Positions 34,265-46,867 of a DNA stretch of 64,000 nucleotides are shown piece after piece. A program made the position numbers and the translations under genes. The notes under the pieces are model-generated. The model made no database searches. It saw only the letters and a program-made list of their open reading frames with translations, and had not been told where the DNA came from. How positions within the stretch are numbered: the stretch's first letter is position 1; each line of letters begins with the position of its first letter. This stretch comes from Atherix ibis (taxonomy: Eukaryota; Arthropoda; Insecta; Diptera; Athericidae), in the NCBI GenBank assembly GCA_958298945.1, contig OY282606.1, positions 88,605,696-88,669,695 on the forward strand. Direction: 5' to 3'.

Positions 34265-36085
34265 AATGATATGTGGGTGTTTTTTTTTTATTGAAATTTT
34301 TTTTTTTTGGAAATTTTTAATAGGTGCTGTACGCACATTAAACCATATTGGGACGTTTGCGTCAGGAAAAGAGAAGTTTTTACTTTCTTTTAAAAGGAAG
34401 GATACGTGGGTATTTTTTTGTTTGAGAGAATTTTTTTTTCGTAAAAAACATACAGGTGCTGTATCTTTTTTTTTGTTGAGAGACCCATGAAGGGTATGTG
34501 GGTAATTTTTTGTTGAGGGATTTTTTTGTCTCGTAAAATACATACGAGGTCTGTTCACAAAGTATGGCGATTTCTGAATTTCCGCTGGTTCCGTATATTC
34601 GATTTTCGATTTTTTTTGTGGCGTTATGTTGGTACTGATGTCTCTCACTTATGCCGATAAGTTCGGCCATTTTGAATGTTCAGTTAATTTTTGACAGCTA
34701 CTTTGCTTGCACGTGTTTTGGCTCGTCTTTGATTTTTGCCCATTCCAAAAAATAGATCAAAGAATCTGTATCAAATTTTGTGTGAAAAAACAAAATTAAT
34801 TGCGCGGACGCATTCCGAATATTGACTGTGGCATATGGTGAAGTTACTTTGGACCAATTTTTACCAATGATTTGAATGTGAAACGACGGGTCGCCGCGTA
34901 ATTCGAACCAAAATTGCTCAATTTCGACCAAAAACAGCATCACTCAATCATTCCAATGGAATCAAAGCTCAATCATCTCAATGGAAGCTTTCGCACGAGC
35001 CAAGACCGAAAAAAGCGCGCCAAGTTCGATCGAATGTGAAGGTTTTGCTTACAGTTTTCTTTAATTGCAGGGGCGTGGTGCATCATGAGTTCTTGCCACA
35101 GGGTTGAACGGTCAATAAGGAATATTACCTGCAAGTTATGCGTAAGTTTCACCAAGCAATCCGGCAGAAACGCCCTAATAATGCGGCAGAACACACTAAT
35201 AATGCTGCAGCCACCGTATTCCCCAGATCTAACCCACTGTGACATTTTCTTGTTCCCGAAACTGAAGAGCCCCATGAAAGGACAACGGTACGCTACGATT
35301 GAGGAGATAAAGACGGTATCGAAGGAGGAGCTGAACAAGATCACAAAAAATTATTTTTTGAAGTGCTTCGAGGATTGGAAAAAACGTTGGCACAAGTGTA
35401 TAATATCTGGTGGGGATTACTTTGAAGGGGACAAAATGAACAAATGAATAATTTTTGAAAAAACACAAAATTCGCTAAACTTTTTGAAAAGACCTCGTAC
35501 ATGTCCTGATTAAGCAGTAATGAGACATTTACGACTGGAAAGCAGAAGTCTTTGGCTTATATTACGAGACTATATGCGTGTTTTGCTTGTTTAAGTCCTA
35601 GTAAATGAGGCGTTAGGTTTCGAATCCCACTGAGGCATGGTTCTACCTTATCCCATTATCATTTCCTTCACAAGCTCTCAGGTAAAAACTAGCTTTCGGT
35701 AGGTTAAATACTCTTATTGGTCGAAGACAACAGCCCAAAATGGACATAAAAAAACCCCTTCTACTAGAAAAAGCATGACACTGTAGCAAAAATTGATCAT
35801 CTGATAAGCGAAGACAAAAGCTCCAACATTTTCTACAAGAGCGATCTCTCTATAAAAAAAATACAGACTGCTTTGATCTGTTTAAGCGACACTGGCATAT
35901 GTGCGTTTCGTATGCAGAGTTTTGCGTATCAATTTTTAAGGATACGTGGGTATTTTTCTGTTGAGAGAATTTTTTTTTTTTGTAAAATCTACATAGGTCT
36001 TGTGCCTTAATTAAGCGAAAATGGAACATCTGCGTCCGAAATCAAAAGTTTAGGATTTCGTTTTAAGGGTACGTGAGTTTTTTTT
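34265..36085. repeat. Low-copy diverged repeat, interrupted by a mariner
   Basis: A block of the form GGATACGTGGGTATTTTT..TTGAGAGAA..CGTAAAA..ACATA-AGGTGCTGT recurs at about 34399, 34490 and 35938, with weaker versions near 34270 and 36065. Between blocks, ACGTTTGCGTC-GAAA-type sequence recurs (34360, 36027). The mariner at 34545-35497 inserted within one unit. Confidence 0.5.
34545..35497 (+). mobile_element. Mariner family A, both natural ends, internally deleted
   Basis: TA at 34543-34544 and 35498-35499, tips CGAGGTC and GACCTCG. 953 bp. The 5' UTR and transposase start are present (about 34545-34850). The HTH region and parts of the catalytic domain are missing in at least three deletions, for example after 34857 and within the KRP..HHDN region. 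The C-terminus reads PQPPYSPDL-type, then FLFPKLKSPMKGQRYATIEE and GGDYFEGDKMNK to a stop at 35447. It supplies the reference ends for judging the fold-back copies. Confidence 0.85.
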
Positions 36086-37948
36086 AAAAAGAATCCTGGA
36101 GGTAAACTCCAAATGGGCTTGCCTGTCGTGACGGAATGAGTTTATTTTATAGTATAAATTTTTCTAATATTTAATTTAACAAAAAAAAAAAACAGGTGCT
36201 AAAAATATCATCAATGTCTAATTGTGATGATGCAGTTTAAATTTGAGAAAACCTATACAATTAATAAAGATAATAAAAACGATTTGAACTTGAATTATAA
36301 TTATATAGTTAGATACGCTAAAATACCCTTAAACATTTCTAAATTCTCTAATAACGTTTATTCTACTATTATAAATAATATTAACTAATGATTATATAAA
36401 AGAAAACCCTTAAAGCATTTTATATGCTATTCGATTGTTTTGAGTTTAGTTTATTCATATACGAATTACTATATTTATCTTAGAGCTATGAAATCTTCAT
36501 TTAAAAGTGTACTTCCCTAAAAAGATTACTAAATATCCATTGGCAATAATAAGACCTTGCCCATTTCAAGAAAACAAAAAAAAAATTGATTACATAATTT
36601 CAGTATATTTGGTGATTTTTTTTTCTCTTCTATTAAACAGCCTTTTAATTAAATTCTAAAAACTTAAGTATTTAGTGAAATTTCCAAAAGTTAACCTTTT
36701 TCAATAATAAAAAAATAACAATGAAATGCTCAATGGAAAATTTCTAAAAAATAATTAATTGATTTTATTTTTCTAATTAAAAAAAATTACCAAAAATACA
36801 AATAAAATAAAATCTAACAATTTTAATTAAATGAAATTAATTGCAAATATATCATAGCTTATTAATTAAATGAAAATCAATAAAATGGAACTATTTAAAA
36901 GAATGATCGCATTTTGAAAATTGTGCATTCCAATAGTAAATATTAAAGTAATGTACTCGTTATTACCATTAGAAACATGTGGAAGCATTCCAATTTTTCA
37001 TAAAAACCTTGAAATGCACTGTGCTATAAACTAGATTGATGGACGGAATTAAAAAGAAATTAATATAGTTGAACAAATAAAAACTGCAACTTTTAATACT
37101 TCTAGGCAATATTGTAATAATTGGTCTAAATTTTTTTCTTTAATCACATATTTTTATGAAATTATCACCACAAATAAGTTGAAATTTATATAAATCAGAA
37201 TAAAATCTGTTACAAAATATGAGAAACATTGCAACTAAAATCATTAAAAGATAGCAAGTAATTCGGTTAATCGATAGTACGATATAGAAAGAAAATTACT
37301 TAGCCTTTGGGTATCTCGGAAAAGACCTTACTTACACTATGTGTATGTCTAGAGTTGCTATGTGGAATTAATCGAAATACCGACGATTGTTCAAACATGC
37401 AATCATAACAGCTTTTCATATGTGGTGTGGTATTATTAATTTTTCTTAACGAATATTTTTAAAGATTAATAGTAAATTTTCATATTAAGTGATCAATGCA
37501 GATAGTATAGCGTGCGTTCTTTATTAATAAAATTTGTTGATTTTATTTGACTTAAAAGAGTTTTTCTTATTTAAAGCAGGTGACTTAAATTGATATATAA
37601 TCAAGACATATTATTACTTTTGTTAAATATATTGTGTGTGTGTGTGTGTTTGTGTGCACGTTTATACTTTTCTATTTTGAAGTTTATAATATTTATCATA
37701 TTATTACACAAAATGGGGTTAAAATGAGAAATTGCAGATATTAATAAATAGAAGTCTTCTGATATATTATATATCAGCACTTAAAAAACAATTCAACACT
37801 AATGCATAGACAGTAATTTTTTCTATCATTCTTATGAATGAATAAATTAGAAATATTGAATAAGATCTACAATTTAAAAAAAAAAACAATATGAGGGCAG
37901 GTAACTGTGCTAAAGAAGCGGGAGAGTACTGAAAGGTGGTATTCGAAG
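36086..37948. other. AT-rich DNA, no gene; (GT)n at 37632-37658
   Basis: A (GT)n microsatellite with one interruption at 37632-37658, and otherwise low-complexity sequence. Confidence 0.5.
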
Positions 37949-39146
37949 CGCAATGACCTTGGCACATAATTCGGTCAAGATTTCATATAAAATGTAAATG
38001 ACCTTTGGTTTTTTTAAATACTGAATTTGGTTATGATTTCATATAAAGGATCAATTACCTTTGTTCCAGAAGTGAACGAAATCGGTCATAAAATCATACT
38101 AAAGGTCAGTGACCTTTGATTCCTGTGCAAGTGAACTTGGTCGTAATTTTATATAAGAGGTCAATGACTTTTGGTTTTTTTAAATACTGAATTTGGTTTT
38201 GATTTCATATAAGGGATAAATTAACTTTGTTCCATAAGTGAACGAACTCGGTCATAAAATCATATAAAAGGTCAGTGACCTTCTATTCCTCTACAAGTGA
38301 ACTTGGTCGTAATTTTATATAAGAGGTCAATGACTTTTGGTTTTTTTAAATACTGAATTTGGTTTTGATTTCATATAAGGGATAAATTAACTTTGTTCCA
38401 TAAGTGAACGAACTCGGTCATAAAATCATATAAAAGGTCAGTGACCTTCTATTCCTCTACAAGTGAACTTGGTCGTAATTTTATATAAGAGGTCAATGAC
38501 CTTTGGTTTTTTTAAATACTGAATTTGGTTTTGATTTCATATAAGGGATAAATTAACTTTGTTCCATAAGTGAACGAACTCGGTCATAAAATCATATAAA
38601 AGGTCAGTGACCTTCTATTCCTCTACAAGTGAACTTGGTCGTAATTTTATATAAGAGGTCAATGACCTTTGGTTTTTTTAAATACTGAATTTGGTTTTGA
38701 TTAAAAAAGGGATAAATTAACTTTGTTCCATAAGTGAACGAACTCGGTCATAAAATCATACAAAAGGTCAGTGACCTTCTATTCCTCTACAAGTAAACTT
38801 GGTCGTAATTTTATATAAGAGGTCAATGACCTTTGGTTTTTTTAAATACTGAATTTGGTTTTGATTTCATATAAGGGATAAATTAACTTTGTTCCATAAG
38901 TGAACGAACTCGGTCATAAAATCATATAAAAGGTCAGTGACCTTTGATTCCTGTGCAAGTGAACTTGGTCGTAAGTTTATATAAGAGGTCAATGACCTTT
39001 GGTTCTTTTTTTAATATTGAATTTGGTTATGATTTCATATAAGGGATCAATTACCTTTGCTCGATAAGTAAACGAACTCGATTATTGACCTTTAATGCCT
39101 GTGCAAGTGAACGTGGTCATGATTTTTTATTAAAGGTCAATGATCT
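37949..39146. repeat. 166-bp satellite with paired IR-1 nuclear-receptor motifs
   Basis: About seven monomers. The landmark GAACTTGGTCG recurs at 38133, 38299, 38465, 38631, 38795 (one change) and 38961, so the period is 164-166 bp. Each monomer is three related ~55-bp thirds. Perfect AGGTCAGTGACCT at 38103, 38269, 38435, 38601, 38765 and 38931. Perfect AGGTCAATGACCT at 38490, 38656, 38820 and 38986. One-mismatch versions at 38158, 38324 and 39134. The third subunit has a worn version (GGATAAATTAACTT). AGGTCA-N-TGACCT is the consensus inverted repeat for the ecdysone receptor/Ultraspiracle heterodimer. Whether it binds here is inference. Confidence 0.95.
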
Positions 39147-39835
39147 TGATCCATATAAAAAATAGCGAATTTTTCTGACATATACAAAATCAATCAGCTT
39201 TGAGCAGCTACCTGTGTAGAATTTATAAAGCAAAACTCAACTAGGGAAATTCAATCGAAATTTTATTGGTCTATATTGGAATTTGTTCATTTTAGCAATT
39301 GTTATATAATTTTAAGTCTACAGTTAATAGGTAAAAGACCTCTGATACTGAATTGTAATTAAAGTTGCTGTTATATTCTTCGGTGTAAATATTCCTGGGA
39401 AGGATTCCCTATTTCATTCCGATAAAAAAGTTATATGAGGGGAGGGAAGGGGAGAAGTCACAACTCCCAGGGATATATAATCGAATGTTTGTTGTCCTAA
39501 CTGACGAGCTCAATGACCTTGGACCATATGGAAACAAACTAGGTACATACTATTGAATATTGAATTAATTTGCAAAAAATGTATACTTTATTGATAAAAC
39601 ATAAGATCTAATAAGGTTAATATACTGTTATTATCTCGATTTATGAGAAAAACATCAAAACGAAAGATGAATTTATAAAAAAAACAGTAATTATGTTATA
39701 TTAATTTGAAGTGTGGGTTCGTAAACCAAAATTAAATAACAGAATTATGATAAAATTGTTAATAGCCAAAAAAATATTGTAGTGTCTGACGAGGTCTGAT
39801 GAACCATTAACAAACAATCCAACCCAATCCATCTG
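39147..39835. other. AT-rich spacer between two arrays, no gene
   Basis: No coding signal. One isolated CAATGACCTTGG half-site at about 39510. Confidence 0.5.
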
Positions 39836-41095
39836 GTAGCACAGTCGATAGGCAAAGACCTAAGATTTAGAAGCCTAAAATTATACCCAGAAGGTAAAAT
39901 AGTACCTAAGATATTTGTGATTTGTTAAAGATCGAAAACAATATCTTAAAAATTAAAAATTATACCTAAAAGAGGAATTTGAACCTAAGTTCTTTGTGAT
40001 TAATAAAAGCCTAATATATAAAATTGCAAAATTATACTTCAAAAGTGAAATTGGACCTAAGTATTTAGGAGTTCTTAAAGATCTAAACATAATATTGCAA
40101 AATTATACCTAAAATGCAAAATTGGACTTAGGGTATTTGCAAATTATACCTAAAAGGTTGACCTATAGTATTGAGAAGTTCTGAAAGATCTTACACATAA
40201 AAATTAAAAATTATACCTAAAAGATGAAAATGGACTCAGGGTACTCGTAATTTTTAAAGCCCTTAAATTGAAGACCTCAAAATTATACCCAAAAGTAAAA
40301 TAGTACCAAAGATATTTATGATTTTATAAAGATCTAAGATTTTTTCAGGGTTCTAAATGTAATGAGATATAAAAGTCTAAAATAATAAATAATAGGTGAA
40401 ATTAGACAATTGATATGGAAAAGCCTGAAATTACACCAAAGTTAATATTGGAGCTAAAATATTTAGGATTTTTTAAAGATCTTAAATAATCTCGTAAAAA
40501 ATAAAAATTATGCCTAAAAGGCAAAATTAGACCTAGGAGCTCGTGATTTTTTATAGACCTAAGATTTAACAGTCAAAAATTATACCTAAAAGGTAATATT
40601 AGACTTAAGATATTTGGGATTTTTTAAAGATCTAACACAATCTCGTAAAATTTAAGAATAATACATTAAATGTCAAATTAGACGTAGGGGACTCCTAATA
40701 GTTTATAGACCTAAGATTTCAAAGACCAATATTCTTTCCTAAAGGTTAATTAGCACCTAAGGTCTTGGTAATTTTATAAACATCTAAAAAAATCTTGTAA
40801 AAATTAAAAATTAGACCTAAAAGATAATATTGCACCAAAAAGATTTGGAAATTTTTAAAGATCTTAAATAATCTCGTAAAAATTAAAAATTATTGATCTA
40901 AAAGGTAAAATTAAACCTAGCGGACACGTGATTTCTTATAGAACTAAGATTTGTAAGCCCAAAATTATTCTCAGAACGTAAAATACTACCTATAAGGTAT
41001 TTGTCATTTTTTAAAGAACTTAAACAATATCATAAAAATTAAAAATTATACCCAAAAGGTGAAATTGGATCTAAGATCTTTGGACTACAATCCAA
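39836..41095. repeat. Degenerate tandem array, ACCTAAGATATTTG type
   Basis: Units of roughly 75-90 bp: AAATTATACCTAAAAGGT, then GACCTAAGATATTTGTGATT, then TTTTAAAGATCT-AA..AATCTCGTAAAAATT. The 40150-40540 part is collinear with 47790-48180 in the array of the same type 7.6 kb away. Confidence 0.85.
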
Positions 41096-41244
41096 GGGAT
41101 CATTGGCTCATATCCCACTGGGGTATGTTTTTCCGCTAATTCTTAAATTGCACTTTTCTTTCCAATTTCTACTTTAATTGTCTCCAAATAATCCTTTGTG
41201 TCGTGGTAATAAAAAAGAAGAAGAAAATTAAATAAATACGCTTT

Positions 41245-41940
41245 GACGAGGTATAATCAGAAAAGCAATCAGATTAATTATTTTATTTTTATAAATCAAT
41301 ACTAACCCCTTCAAAATAGTTCCCTTTGTCCTTGGATAGTTAAATATTCCGAAGGCGCTGTTGCCATTTTTCGAAGTAGTTTAAGAAGGCTTTAAGTATA
41401 ATTGCTTTCATAGATAACACTAAAAGGAGTTCGGTTAAATTCCTTTTGGAGTTATCTACAGCATTGAGATAACATCCTTTTAATATGATCAATAAAAAAA
41501 AGTCGGCCCTGTAGCGTCTGCATTGTCCGACCCGACGCAAAAATCTCTTTTTCTGAGCCTTTCAATTACTTCTTTATAAAAAAGTTCGTTGACAGTTTGT
41601 CATTTTTATCAGTTTTTAATATTAAAGAAGTTCCTTAGTAAGCCCTCAAAAAATTCCTGGGCTCTCCAAAAATTTTTGATGTCAACAAAATTCTTGTTCA
41701 TAACATAGACTCATCGTCATGAATTAACTAAGCTGAAGAAAAAAATTCTATGTCACATTGTCTAAATTTCGTTCTTCCAAGTGCATAACGTTGCACAATA
41801 ACTAAAGGTAGATGTTGAAACTTTTAACTGTAGTCTAGAAGGAACTAACGGAGGCTGTAACGTACAATCTATATAAAACGGCGGTTCGCATTGTTGCCAG
41901 ATTGCTCTGAGTAATTTTCTGGCACACCTCCCATATTCAT
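41245..41940 (-). mobile_element. Decayed mariner, family B
   Basis: Left tip ACGAGGTATAATCAGAAAAG and right tip reading GAGGTGTGCCAGAAAATTAC on the minus strand are inverted and match the family B ends. About 700 bp, so internally deleted. Interior shares GTTCGTTGACAGTTTG and the ACGTACAA-CTAT..TTGTTGCCA blocks with 53.5-55.0 kb. No readable transposase. Confidence 0.6.
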
Positions 41941-44125
41941 AACAAACCAGAAGTACATGTTAACTTATAGTTTTTTTTCTTCAGTTTTACTTAAAACAAA
42001 CAAAAACTTTAATATTTTATAATCCATTGTAAAAATAAAAAAAAAATATTCTTAAAAAAAAGTTATTTCTTAAATTTCTAACAGGATACAATTCTGATTT
42101 TTTTAAGTAAACATTTTAGGTTAGTTTTCTTATATATAATTTTTTTTTTTTACTTAAACGAAAACAGAATTTTTATTGAACTCAGATAACAAAAAAAAAC
42201 CAAAAAAAACAAACATACTCAATAGGCGTAAACAAGATTTTTTTTTCTCCTAATCACGTTTATATACAATAAAAATCATATGATCAAGCCCGTATAGTTA
42301 CTATGATTTTTCAAATCCTGTGGCACCTGTCGACTAAAATGAAAGCTTGATTTTCAAACAAAAGATTAAGTTTTATTGTTGTAGTGTTTTTTTTTTTAGA
42401 TAAAACTTTTTTGGCGGCACTGTTTTTCTCTCCCCCCTAAAGAATAATCCAAAATATCTCTTATAAGATACAATTTATGCAATTCCGGCTTCTGTATCTA
42501 TTCACACTTATGAATAGATATGAAAATGTATCTTATAGATAAGCAATTTTTCAACTTGTAATCATTGGTGAATTTTTCACAGTCACTACAATCTTATTTT
42601 TTTTTGGTAATCAAATTAACAAAGGTGACAATTTTTTTTCTGGTTATACTGATTTTTTTTTTGGTGGGGTATAGTATCAAAAAAAAATATCTTACCAATC
42701 ACGCACATAAACTAGTAGATAGTTAATAATATTATTAAGTATACGCAATTATTATTCAGCAGGTGAGAGTTTTAAGACATTCACTATGAATGTTAGCTTA
42801 TCGAAAGTCAAGGCCATTCAATTTTTTTTTCTCCACTTATTTCAAACTACCGGAACCAAAAATAAAATAAAGTAAAAAAAAAAATGTATATAAATTATTA
42901 ATTAGCATATATTTAAGATCATAAATTATTTTCAATAAAATTTTTAATAGCTATTGTCATAAAATGTCCTATAAGAAATTGAATTTAGTCTAAATTTGTT
43001 TATCTGGAAAATAACATTCAGATAAACACTAATTTTTTAATATTGATATTTATTTAGATAAATTAGGAAGTGCAATTTTCAAATACAATATATAGAAGAG
43101 ATTAATACTATTTCGATAGTAATGCGGGGTATTTCGATTTGTACGATTATTGTTTGAAAACTAAATTAATCGATGATTATTCGTTTTATTATGGATTAAT
43201 AATTTTTTTTTTTTTAATTTTTCTTAACTATAGTATACAGCTTTCGCTTTATTTGTATAATACAACATCTCTATCCATTATATTATTGTATATTGATGGT
43301 GAAATGTAGTTACTGTCTTAACGATCTCACAACGAATTCAATCGTTCGGAATTTATCGAAATCATGTCGCATAGCATTTGCCAGCTAATCTATTTGATTT
43401 TTAATATAAATTTTGTTTTATTTCATTCTATTTATTTGATTTCGATCGATTTTACTTTATTTATAATCATTATTGGTAGTTATTTATTGCATTTTTCATT
43501 CACAATTTAACAAAAATATCATACCAAAAAGGAAAACAGTGAGAGTGATCCGTATGGTTAATTTATGCCACTATAATAATACCGCTTAACTTTCCCATTT
43601 AAATTTTAACTGTTGTTCATTTACATCTACATCTACATATATATACTTGCAGATAGAGAGATACTCGTACAGATAGAAAATGAATTTTTCCAAAATATGT
43701 AATTTTTCCAAAATGAATTTCATATAAAACCGTTCATTTTGAATACATTGAAGAAAAGAAAAAAATTACTCCATATCCAAATGGATTATGGTGTACGTAT
43801 GAGTGCAAAATGAGCTTATTTTTGTATAAAGACAAATGCTTACAAGTCAACAAAAAAAAAAAAAAAATCTCTGGAGTCATTTTATCTCCCCTATACACTA
43901 AAGGTATACACTGTGTTATATTTGTAAGTGTTTAGTAGAAGGAGGTAATAGTTGGATACTTGTGTTTTTTCTGAAACTTTTCAACTATGAAAAACTTTTG
44001 TTTTCCGAAAAACTACAGAAAAGAGTTGGTGGAGCCGAAATGGTAATTTTGTGAAACACTGTACAGGTGTAGTTAAGTAGTATATACGAGCGAGTACTCT
44101 TGTCAGTTCACTTAGAGCGTTATTT
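41941..44125. other. AT-rich DNA upstream of the candidate promoter
   Basis: No coding block. A small hairpin of ATCTATTCA / TGAATAGAT near 42497-42520 is noted. Confidence 0.5.
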
Positions 44126-44157
44126 TATAAAAGTGTACGGTATAAAACCGATCAGTA
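44126..44157 (+). promoter_or_regulatory. Candidate TATA + initiator core promoter
   Basis: TATAAAAG at 44126-44133 and an initiator-like TCAGTA at 44152-44157 give a predicted start A at 44154, 28 bp from the TATA T. This spacing is close to that of insect core promoters. A second TATAAAAC at 44141 and another TCAGTT at 44103 are alternatives. The region around 44100-44350 is less AT-rich than its surroundings, which fits a transcribed first exon. The signal-peptide exon begins 0.8 kb downstream. Confidence 0.4.
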
Positions 44158-44951
44158 TCTTTTGTCGATCCATGTGGGGATTTCAGTAGCTGCTGTGTTA
44201 CAAGTTTTCCCGCTCCATTCGCTTTCTGCACAAGAAATGATCACAGTGAATTAAATAAGTTGTAAGAAACTTTCTGTATCGTATCTGAAGGTTTTATATA
44301 TCAGCCGAGTTCAACGACTAACTTTAGTTTGGTGCTAAAGCGCGGCACGCGTGTATCTCGTACATATAAAAATTTTAATTTTTTTTATAAGAATTCATTT
44401 ATATTTTGTTGCCTATTATAAATATATTATTATTATCCAATAAATAGTATCATAATATTTTTTTTTATTATTGCAAATAACTACGGTATAATTTTATTAA
44501 TAAAAAAATCAAATTTATAATAATTGTAATTAATAATAATAATCATGCGAATTTAATGAAAAAAATCTTTAAATTTTTATACAATAATATATGATAATAT
44601 CAAATTTGGACATGAAAAGGACTAAATAAAAATAATACCAACATATTGGATAAAAGTTACAAAAAAAAAAAAAAAAAAAAAAAATTAAGGATTTTCACAT
44701 ACAAAAAAAAAGAACTTTATTTCTTTTTTCGGGAATTTTTTTCCAATTTCTAAACTTTGTTCATTTTGGAAAAATAAAAATTTTTTTAATTTACGTAAAA
44801 TTTAATTTTATTGAATTTGTTAAGTTTTAAAAAAAAAAAAAAAAATTCTTACGTTATCAGTTAAAAACGATTATTATATCTACAATTTAATTATTTATGT
44901 GTGCTTTTATATTTATTTAAAAAATTATTTATAAATTGCTAAATAGAAATA

Positions 44952-45069
44952 ATGGCAATTAACTATAAAAGAAATGGTGTTATCTGTATAAAAACAGCTA
45001 TATTATTTTTGTTTGTAATATTTTGTGGAAATGTAAATGCTGTTAAGGTGCAATCGGTACGAATTAAAG
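44952..45069 (+). CDS. Signal-peptide first coding exon of an unidentified gene
   Basis: ATG in AATAATGG context starts a 39-codon exon beginning MAINYKRNG. A hydrophobic core follows (TAILFLFVIF, residues about 15-24), then CGNVNA with a likely signal-peptidase cut after Ala30, then VKVQSVRIK. The exon ends AAAG before GTGAGT, a near-consensus donor, in phase 1. The next in-frame stop lies beyond the donor. Product: secreted or membrane protein entering the ER. The rest is not seen with confidence in this window; 53295-53330 is a candidate next exon. Phase-1 exons after a signal peptide are common in immunoglobulin-type cell-surface genes, but no family is identified. Confidence 0.6.
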
Positions 45070-45075
45070 GTGAGT
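45070..45075 (+). other. Splice donor site
   Basis: GTGAGT after AAAG, close to the insect consensus MAG|GTRAGT. It defines the end of the signal-peptide exon. Confidence 0.6.
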
Positions 45076-46049
45076 GAAATATTTGGTTTTTTTTTTTTTA
45101 AATTTATTAATTTTTCAGTGATAAATCAAATGAATTATTTTATTTAAGAATTTTCCAACAAATCATCTTGATTAGATAACTACCTTATGATAAAATGTTT
45201 TTTTTCCCATCTATGTTAACTTTTATAAAGTAAATCTTATTGATTTTGTTAGTAAAAAAAAAAAAAAATAGATTAATTTAAGAAGAAGAAAATTTTGGGA
45301 TTCATAAATAAACTTAATAAATTAATGAGAAAACAATAAATCTATATATGATATAAGTATAAAAGATAAAAAAAAGAGTAGAGCAAAAAAAAACACAAAT
45401 CATCGTTATTGATTTATACATTATGCTTATGTATATCAGTGGCCTAGTTTTGTGCAAGCCAATCTGAGCTAAGTTCGAGTATTTTCAAATAATACATCTT
45501 CTCTATCTACATACAAATATATTGCACCAAAGATATTTTATATGCCTGTACAGGTAACATCATTATGCCCCATGTTGCATGCTTCCACAATTGGAATCAC
45601 AAAATTGAAAATAATGTTACCATAAATGACGTTAGATAAAAGTCAAGAGAAATAAAAATAAACTTCTATTATTATAACAGAAATAAAAAAAATCTAATCT
45701 CCTAAAATATGCCAGTATCTATCTATATATATTGTAGTATTTTAATAGTATTCGTATTTGTCTGCTCTATAATATACTATAGACAACGATTGATCAAATT
45801 CGCATATCTATAATATTATTAGTTGATTTTGTCAATGTATGTGTATGTATATTTCTTCAATTGAACCACAACTTGACATATTATTATTCCGATGTTTATA
45901 ACAGAGAATAGAATACAAGTTTAGATGAAATAAATAGTATAAGGTCTATCTAATCTGTTGTAGGTAGCTTAAGATTCACTTGTGCAGAAACACGATTGCT
46001 ATTCATAATTCGGTAGGTTTTCGCTGAGATACGAGCGTATCTCATTCAC
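45076..46049 (+). other. Probable intron, AT-rich
   Basis: Follows the donor. No coding block. Low-complexity A/T tracts. Confidence 0.4.
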
Positions 46050-46126
46050 TATCGACATCAACATCAATATTGCCATCAACATCGCCCGCCATTGCCATCA
46101 ACATCGCCATCAACATTTCCATCGCC
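46050..46126. repeat. CATCAACATCGCC short tandem repeat
   Basis: About six imperfect units of ATCAACATCGCC/ATTGCCATCAAC. GC-richer than its surroundings. It is open in some frames but has no sign of being an exon. Confidence 0.75.
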
Positions 46127-46867
46127 AATTGCAATTGCTTTGGTATTTAGTGAAAGGCTTCCCTTGCTGCCTTACATATTCAATTGTTGAGAATAACTAC
46201 ATACACATTCATATCAACATGTACGTACATGAATTTGTACATTTATATACATTAATAAAAATTCATCAAATAATTTTATAAGAAATCGATAAGAAGTCAT
46301 TGCTAGTCTCCGATAATCATACAACTTGACCATAGATAAATTATACCATAGATGAATTAAAACATCACTTAACTTACCCATATATATAATACAATCATAC
46401 TTACATATGGTATATACTCGTATATATAAAGTTTGTTTTTCTTTCGAATACAAATCGTAACAGTTCAAGTTTCTAGATTTTCGAATCCAATAATTTATTA
46501 TTTGTAGAGCTTAAGCAGATTGCATTATGAAATTTATGTAAATCTTTATAAATAATCTGGTACATTATAAATATTACATGAAATATATCAATCTAAAAAA
46601 AAAAAAATCTATTGCATATCAAAAAAAAAAAAAAAAAATCAAAATTACAATTACGATTAATCATTAACACAGGTTTTTTCTTATTTGGTGTATCATTAAT
46701 CTAAATTTATTATTTTTTTTTCTATACATTTTTTTTTTAAATTCTAAATATTAATAAAAATTTACAATTAATTAATAATTAATAAGAATTTTATCATAAT
46801 TTAGAATTTCGAAAAGAATAATTTCATGAAAAAAAAAACGAGTACAACTGGAATTTTATTAACACAA

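Noticed and set aside
35575..35650. tRNA gene or SINE at a TAGTAAATGAGG / GTTTCGAATCCC pair
   Set aside because: The A-box and B-box look good, but they are almost adjacent and no cloverleaf stems form. Probably chance or a tiny tRNA-like relic.
37949..39146. CRISPR-like array
   Set aside because: Whole 166-bp monomers repeat without unique spacers, and the DNA is eukaryotic.
39836..41095. Telomere-like repeats because of many CCTAA/TTAGG strings
   Set aside because: The pentamer occurs once per long irregular unit, not in tandem. It is an ordinary satellite.
44141..44148. Second TATA (TATAAAAC) as the main promoter
   Set aside because: No initiator-like sequence stands at the right distance. 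The 44126 box fits better.
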